Positions 60,468 through 64,000 of a stretch of DNA of 64,000 bases are shown here, in pieces. The notes below the pieces were generated by a model. It worked only from the letters and a program-made list of their open reading frames with translations. It made no database searches and was not told the DNA's origin. Source of the DNA: P36-A1 sp049478495 (GTDB lineage: Bacteria > Bacillota_I > Bacilli_A > JAJDGJ01); contig NZ_CP168083.1 of assembly GCF_049478495.1 (NCBI RefSeq), positions 1,302,001-1,366,000 of the forward strand. Direction: 5' to 3'. Every line of letters begins with the position of its first letter. Position 1 is the stretch's first letter. The position numbers and the translations under genes were made by a program.

Positions 60468-62129
60468 TTAATGTTTATTAAATTTATTTTTTTCGCCTCT
60501 TGAAGAGATATTGTATGATAAATCACCAATTCTTTCAAGGTCGCTTAAAATATCTACATACAAAGTAACTGGAATTGGATCCATTTTTTCTTTGTTCTTA
60601 ACACGTTCCATATAAGATTGTTTTGCATTTCTTTCAAGGCTATCTAAAACATCTTCTTTTTCGCTAACATTATTTGCGAAATCTTGATTAAATGTTTCAA
60701 TAATTTCATTAATGTTATCTAAAATTCCTTCACATACATCAAACATCTCTAACATATCTGCAAGTGCTAGTGGTGTTAAGGCTTGTTTAGCACCATAGAT
60801 TTCTTCAAATGATTCCATTATATTAATACAGTGATCTCCTATACGTTCTAAATCTTTTAATGTATATAATAGATCGTTTAAGGTTGCATTATCTTCTGGA
60901 CTTAGTGGATATGATGAAATTTCAGTTAAGTAATCTGAAATACGACTGTTTAAATCGTTTACTACTTCTTCATACCCTTCTATTTTCTCTACTAATTTGT
61001 AATCTTTTGAAACTACATATTCTTTTGTCCTTTTTGTCATTTTTAAACAAATGCGAGACATTTCTTTTGTAGCATTTTTTGCTAATTGTACAGCAAGGTT
61101 AGGTGATTCTGCAATTATAGATGTATCTAAGACAACTGTTGGTACAAAATCATCTTCATTTTTTTCTTTCCATATCTTACTTACTATTGCTGCAATTATT
61201 CCTATACAGGGTAGTAATGCAATCGTGGTTGCGATGTTAAACGATGAATGGGCAAATGCTATTTGCATTTTTCTATTTAAGTGTAGTCCATCTGCTGCCC
61301 ATTCTACATATTTTAAGAAGAATGGATAAATAAGCATAAAGAATGATGTACCTATTACATTAAATAAAACATGCGCTGTGGCTGCACGTTTGGCTGCTAT
61401 AGTACCTCCAACTGCTGCTAAGATTGCTGTTATTGTTGTACCGATGTTATCACCAAATAATATTGGTAATGTACCTTTTAAATCGATAAGTCCATCGTTG
61501 TATAGACTTTGTAGTATACCAATTGTTGCACTTGATGATTGAATTAGTAATGTCATTGCAACACCAAGAAGTACTCCTGAAATACTGTGGTTTGATAATT
61601 GTGTTGTTAATTCATGGAATAATGGCATATCAGCTAGTACTTTTAATGCTGATCCCATAACATCTAAACCATAAAATAAACAACCAAATGAGAATATTAA
61701 TGAAGCAATATGCTCTGTTTTAGGTTTTTTTGAAAACATCATCATAAATGCTCCTACTACTAAAAAGTAAGGGGCATAAGCTGTCATATTAAAACCAATT
61801 AGGATTGCTGTTATTGTTGTACCAATATTTGCACCCATTATGATTCCAATAGCTTGTTTTAGGTTCATCAAACCTGATCTAACTAAACTAATTGTTAAAG
61901 CTGTTGTCCCAGAACTTGACTGGATTAGGGCTGTTGTTGCCGCACCGACAAACACAGCTTTCACTGGATTAGTTGTGTATTTGTCAATTAGAGATTTCAT
62001 ACCTGATCCTGCTAAGATCTTAAGCATGTCTCCCATCATTTTAATTCCGAATAAAAATAGTCCTAGACCTGCAAACACTTTTAATAAATCAAAGTTCACG
62101 TCTTGTGCCTGGCTAATAAATTCTTGCAT
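60468..62129 (-). CDS. Na+/phosphate symporter with C-terminal PhoU domain
   Basis: The 553-aa protein has two repeated Na_Pi_cotrans domains, each with the QSSS motif: ALIQSSSGTTALTISLV (residue about 67) and TLLIQSSSATIGILQSL (about 195). A cytoplasmic PhoU-like domain occupies residues 350-550 (LNDLLYTLKDLERIGDHCIN and later YVDILSDLERIGDLSYN). Such NptA/YqeW-type proteins take up phosphate with sodium. It adds a low-affinity route beside Pst. Confidence 0.94.
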   Translation of the reverse strand: MQEFISQAQDVNFDLLKVFAGLGLFLFGIKMMGDMLKILAGSGMKSLIDKYTTNPVKAVFVGAATTALIQSSSGTTALTISLVRSGLMNLKQAIGIIMGANIGTTITAILIGFNMTAYAPYFLVVGAFMMMFSKKPKTEHIASLIFSFGCLFYGLDVMGSALKVLADMPLFHELTTQLSNHSISGVLLGVAMTLLIQSSSATIGILQSLYNDGLIDLKGTLPILFGDNIGTTITAILAAVGGTIAAKRAATAHVLFNVIGTSFFMLIYPFFLKYVEWAADGLHLNRKMQIAFAHSSFNIATTIALLPCIGIIAAIVSKIWKEKNEDDFVPTVVLDTSIIAESPNLAVQLAKNATKEMSRICLKMTKRTKEYVVSKDYKLVEKIEGYEEVVNDLNSRISDYLTEISSYPLSPEDNATLNDLLYTLKDLERIGDHCINIMESFEEIYGAKQALTPLALADMLEMFDVCEGILDNINEIIETFNQDFANNVSEKEDVLDSLERNAKQSYMERVKNKEKMDPIPVTLYVDILSDLERIGDLSYNISSRGEKNKFNKH

Positions 62130-62163
62130 TGAGAATCCTCCTATATGTATAAGTTACCTTAAT

Positions 62164-62193
62164 ATTATATAACAATATCCATAAAATGTACAA
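62164..62193 (-). promoter_or_regulatory. Promoter of the Na/Pi symporter
   Basis: Minus-strand TTGTAC (62193-62188), an 18-base spacer and TATAAT (62169-62164). No Pho-box repeat is visible beside it. Confidence 0.7.
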
Positions 62194-62677
62194 GATGATT
62201 TTTAAACATTATGGATAATTTTATAATTTAGTTTCATTTTGATTATAACTAGGTTAATTATATAAATTTGTCTAAAATCATATTAAATATGTATGTATGC
62301 GCTACCTACTTGTCTTAGAGATGATTTTGAAATCAATTCTATTATTTTTTCACTTCTTTTTTTGTTTTTTTATCTTAATATATTTATAATAGTTTAATTA
62401 TTTAACTTATCTGAGATAAAAAAATTTTTATTTATTTTGTTGATTCATGATTAATTTTTATCTTTTATTTGTATTATTTATAGTGGTATATTTATTACCA
62501 TTTATTTGATTAGCTAAAATATTTAAATTTTCAGTATTTTAGCTTGTTATCTAGTCGTTTTTATAAAAAAAGTCTTTTTTTAATTTTATTATAATATGCT
62601 ATTTTTATATTTGCTATTATCTAATTTTAAAATTAAGATGAAATGAATATACATAAAAAGATGTAATGTTTGATTAA
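62194..62677. other. AT-rich intergenic DNA before ISL3 copy 2
   Basis: About 480 bases with no gene, RNA or repeat that I can support. Confidence 0.5.
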
Positions 62678-62685
62678 AATCAATA

Positions 62686-64000
62686 GGTTCTATAATTTAT
62701 AGGGTGGAATAACAAATTCAAGTATTACTTGAAATGTTATCCACCCTTAAATTGTTAATATAAAGAAAAAGACATTTATCTTTGTTATAATTTAAGCGAC
62801 TAAAATAAATTAAGGAGATAAATGTCATGATTAATAATAACATAATTAATAAAAACAATAAAGAATTAAAAGAAATTATTGGAATTAATGACTCCAATAT
62901 TAATATATATAAATTTCAAGATGAAAAAATTAAAGATAATATTTCTAAAGTATTTTATGGAATTCTATTTTTTAATGATAATGTTTGTCCTAAATGTAAT
63001 AAAGTTCATAATAAATTTTATGTACATAATAAAAAAGTATCTCTTATTAAATTACCTATGGTTTCTGGTTTTGATGCTTATTTAAAGCTTACTAAAACTC
63101 GTTACAAATGTATGGAATGTAATAAAACTTTTATTCCTGCTAATACTCTAACAAATCCTGGATGTTTTATTTCTAATAAAGTTAAATATCTTATTGCTCT
63201 TAAATTAACTAATATGCTTACTTGTACTTATATTGCTAAAGATCATAATGTATCTACACATTCTGTTTTTAGAGTATTAGATACTTATGCAGAGGCTGCT
63301 AAATCTACTACTATTAAATCCTATTTACCAAAAGTACTTCATTTTGATGAGTTTAAATCTACTAAAGATGCTGATGGCAATATGTCCTTTGTTATTATGG
63401 ATGGTGAAAAAAGAAAGCTACTAGATATCGTAGAAAACAGACAAAAAGCTTACTTAGAGAACTATTTTAGCTACTATACAAAAGAAGCTATTGATAATGT
63501 TGAATATATTGTAATTGATATGTATACACCTTATATTGAAATCATTAAAAATGTCTTTACTAATGCTAAAATAATATTAGATAGATTTCATATTTATCAG
63601 AATTTAACTAGAGCCTTTAATAAAACTAGAGTTGCAATTATGAATGCAGATGAAAAAAACAGAAATAAGTTCAAAAATTTTTGGAAACCTATATTACAGT
63701 TAAAAGAGAATCTTTCAGAAGTGATGTTTAAGCATGCAACCTTTAATTATAAGTTCACAAACAATAAAGCAATTCTAAATTATTTAATCGAAAATAATGA
63801 GGACTTTAAAAATAATTATGAAATATATCAAGATTTACTATTTTCTTTAAAATACAATAATATGGAAATGTTTAAGAAAACAATTGATCAGCCTAATAAA
63901 TTAGCTTCAGATAAAATTAAAACTTGTATATCTACCTTTATTAAGTATTTTGAATATATTAAAGATAGTTTCGATGTTGAGTATAATAATGGAATAATAG
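62686..64000 (+). mobile_element. ISL3-family insertion sequence, copy 2 (cut by window edge)
   Basis: The left end is nearly identical to copy 1 (GGTTCTATAATTTATAGGGT), including the palindrome, the transposase promoter and the 11-bp inverted repeat (62770-62780 and 62816-62826). It has the same orientation as copy 1, 28.6 kb away. The right end is outside the window. The 8 bases before it, AATCAATA, would be the target duplication. Confidence 0.92.
62827..64000 (+). CDS. ISL3-family transposase, copy 2 (partial)
   Basis: The first 391 codons are open and match copy 1 almost everywhere. The differences seen are Tyr to Asn in ECNKTF, Asp to Asn in LTNMLT, Ser to Ala in RQKAYLEN, Ser to Thr in IKTCIST, Tyr to Phe in YFEYIK and the pair FDVEYNNG. 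The zinc-ribbon cysteines and first two catalytic Asp residues are intact. The catalytic Glu is just at the window edge. Confidence 0.93.
   Translation, partial: MINNNIINKNNKELKEIIGINDSNINIYKFQDEKIKDNISKVFYGILFFNDNVCPKCNKVHNKFYVHNKKVSLIKLPMVSGFDAYLKLTKTRYKCMECNKTFIPANTLTNPGCFISNKVKYLIALKLTNMLTCTYIAKDHNVSTHSVFRVLDTYAEAAKSTTIKSYLPKVLHFDEFKSTKDADGNMSFVIMDGEKRKLLDIVENRQKAYLENYFSYYTKEAIDNVEYIVIDMYTPYIEIIKNVFTNAKIILDRFHIYQNLTRAFNKTRVAIMNADEKNRNKFKNFWKPILQLKENLSEVMFKHATFNYKFTNNKAILNYLIENNEDFKNNYEIYQDLLFSLKYNNMEMFKKTIDQPNKLASDKIKTCISTFIKYFEYIKDSFDVEYNNGII

Noticed and set aside
59711..60470. A preQ1 riboswitch before the queuosine-precursor transporter
   Set aside because: The 52-base gap holds only a terminator hairpin and a ribosome-binding site.
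34071..64000. The ISL3-flanked block as a composite transposon
   Set aside because: The 28.6-kb interior is core chromosomal material (tRNAs, pgi, truA, pst), so the two IS copies are more likely independent insertions.
1..64000. Prophage, restriction-modification, CRISPR or other known defence island
   Set aside because: No phage structural genes, nucleases of defence type, methyltransferases, reverse transcriptases or toxin-antitoxin pairs of recognisable type are present.

Overview
The window is AT-rich DNA from a low-GC Gram-positive bacterium (Bacillota). It uses the standard code: genes end on TGA, and tryptophan is encoded by TGG. The gene set suggests an Erysipelotrichia, Turicibacter or RF39-like lineage, or another deep Bacilli branch. 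Supporting features are a T-box, TPP and cobalamin riboswitches, ECF transporters with separate T and A components, a Bce-type peptide-antibiotic module, pyruvate phosphate dikinase, a CitX-CitG fusion and CCA-encoding tRNA arrays. The lineage is inferred from gene style; no 16S rRNA is present. Nearly all host genes lie on the minus strand and form compact operons. Exceptions are the YkoFEDC operon, a flavin-fold gene, a three-gene run near 50 kb and the transposases.

Layout. 0-10.1 kb: the 5' end of asnS behind an Asn T-box, a MalY-like aminotransferase operon with a small repeat-containing protein, a ybhN-glycosyltransferase-recX-yhaM operon, ygjP-like and dUTPase genes, and infC-rpmI-rplT behind an L20 leader with a consensus promoter. 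10.17-11.86 kb: an IS30-family element with a 14-bp flanking repeat and seven copies of an 18-bp motif. 12.2-15.6 kb: TPP riboswitch plus ykoF-E-D-C (thiamine/HMP uptake). 15.7-22.1 kb: hpf, then pgcA-corC-dedA-rmuC-yitT. 22.6-29.2 kb: ppdK with a CcpA-like cre site, a cobalamin riboswitch in front of a flavin split-barrel protein, corC2 and citXG. 29.5-34.0 kb: BceAB-BceRS-type module. 34.07-35.59 kb: ISL3-family element with an 8-bp target duplication, abutting the remnant of an older related end. 35.8-40.7 kb: ornithine cyclodeaminase family, antiporter, a small membrane protein and two tandem ZIP transporters.

40.8-43.0 kb: two near-identical eight-gene tRNA arrays, each with its own promoter and terminator. 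43.2-49.8 kb: an operon of S1-domain protein, pgi, ecfA1-ecfA2-ecfT, truA and a leucine-rich-repeat membrane protein. 49.9-51.1 kb: YuiD-like, NifU-like and FMN-reductase-like genes on the plus strand. 51.2-62.1 kb: pepT and a large phosphate region (phoR-phoP-phoU-pstB-pstA-pstC-pstS, a second pstS, a queuosine-precursor-type transporter and a Na/Pi symporter with a PhoU tail). 62.69 kb to the end: a second ISL3 copy, cut by the window edge.

I did not find an obviously new multi-gene defence or biosynthetic system. The most interesting signals are regulatory or structural: the subterminal repeat array of the IS30 element; an ISL3 leader that would hide the transposase ribosome-binding site in read-through transcripts; a cobalamin riboswitch with an unexpected downstream gene; two tiny expressed-looking ORFs; a ribosomal protein L20 with a Rho-N/SAP-like tail; an IF3 gene that probably starts at ATT; a ZIP paralogue lacking a metal-ligand glutamate; and the duplicated tRNA arrays.
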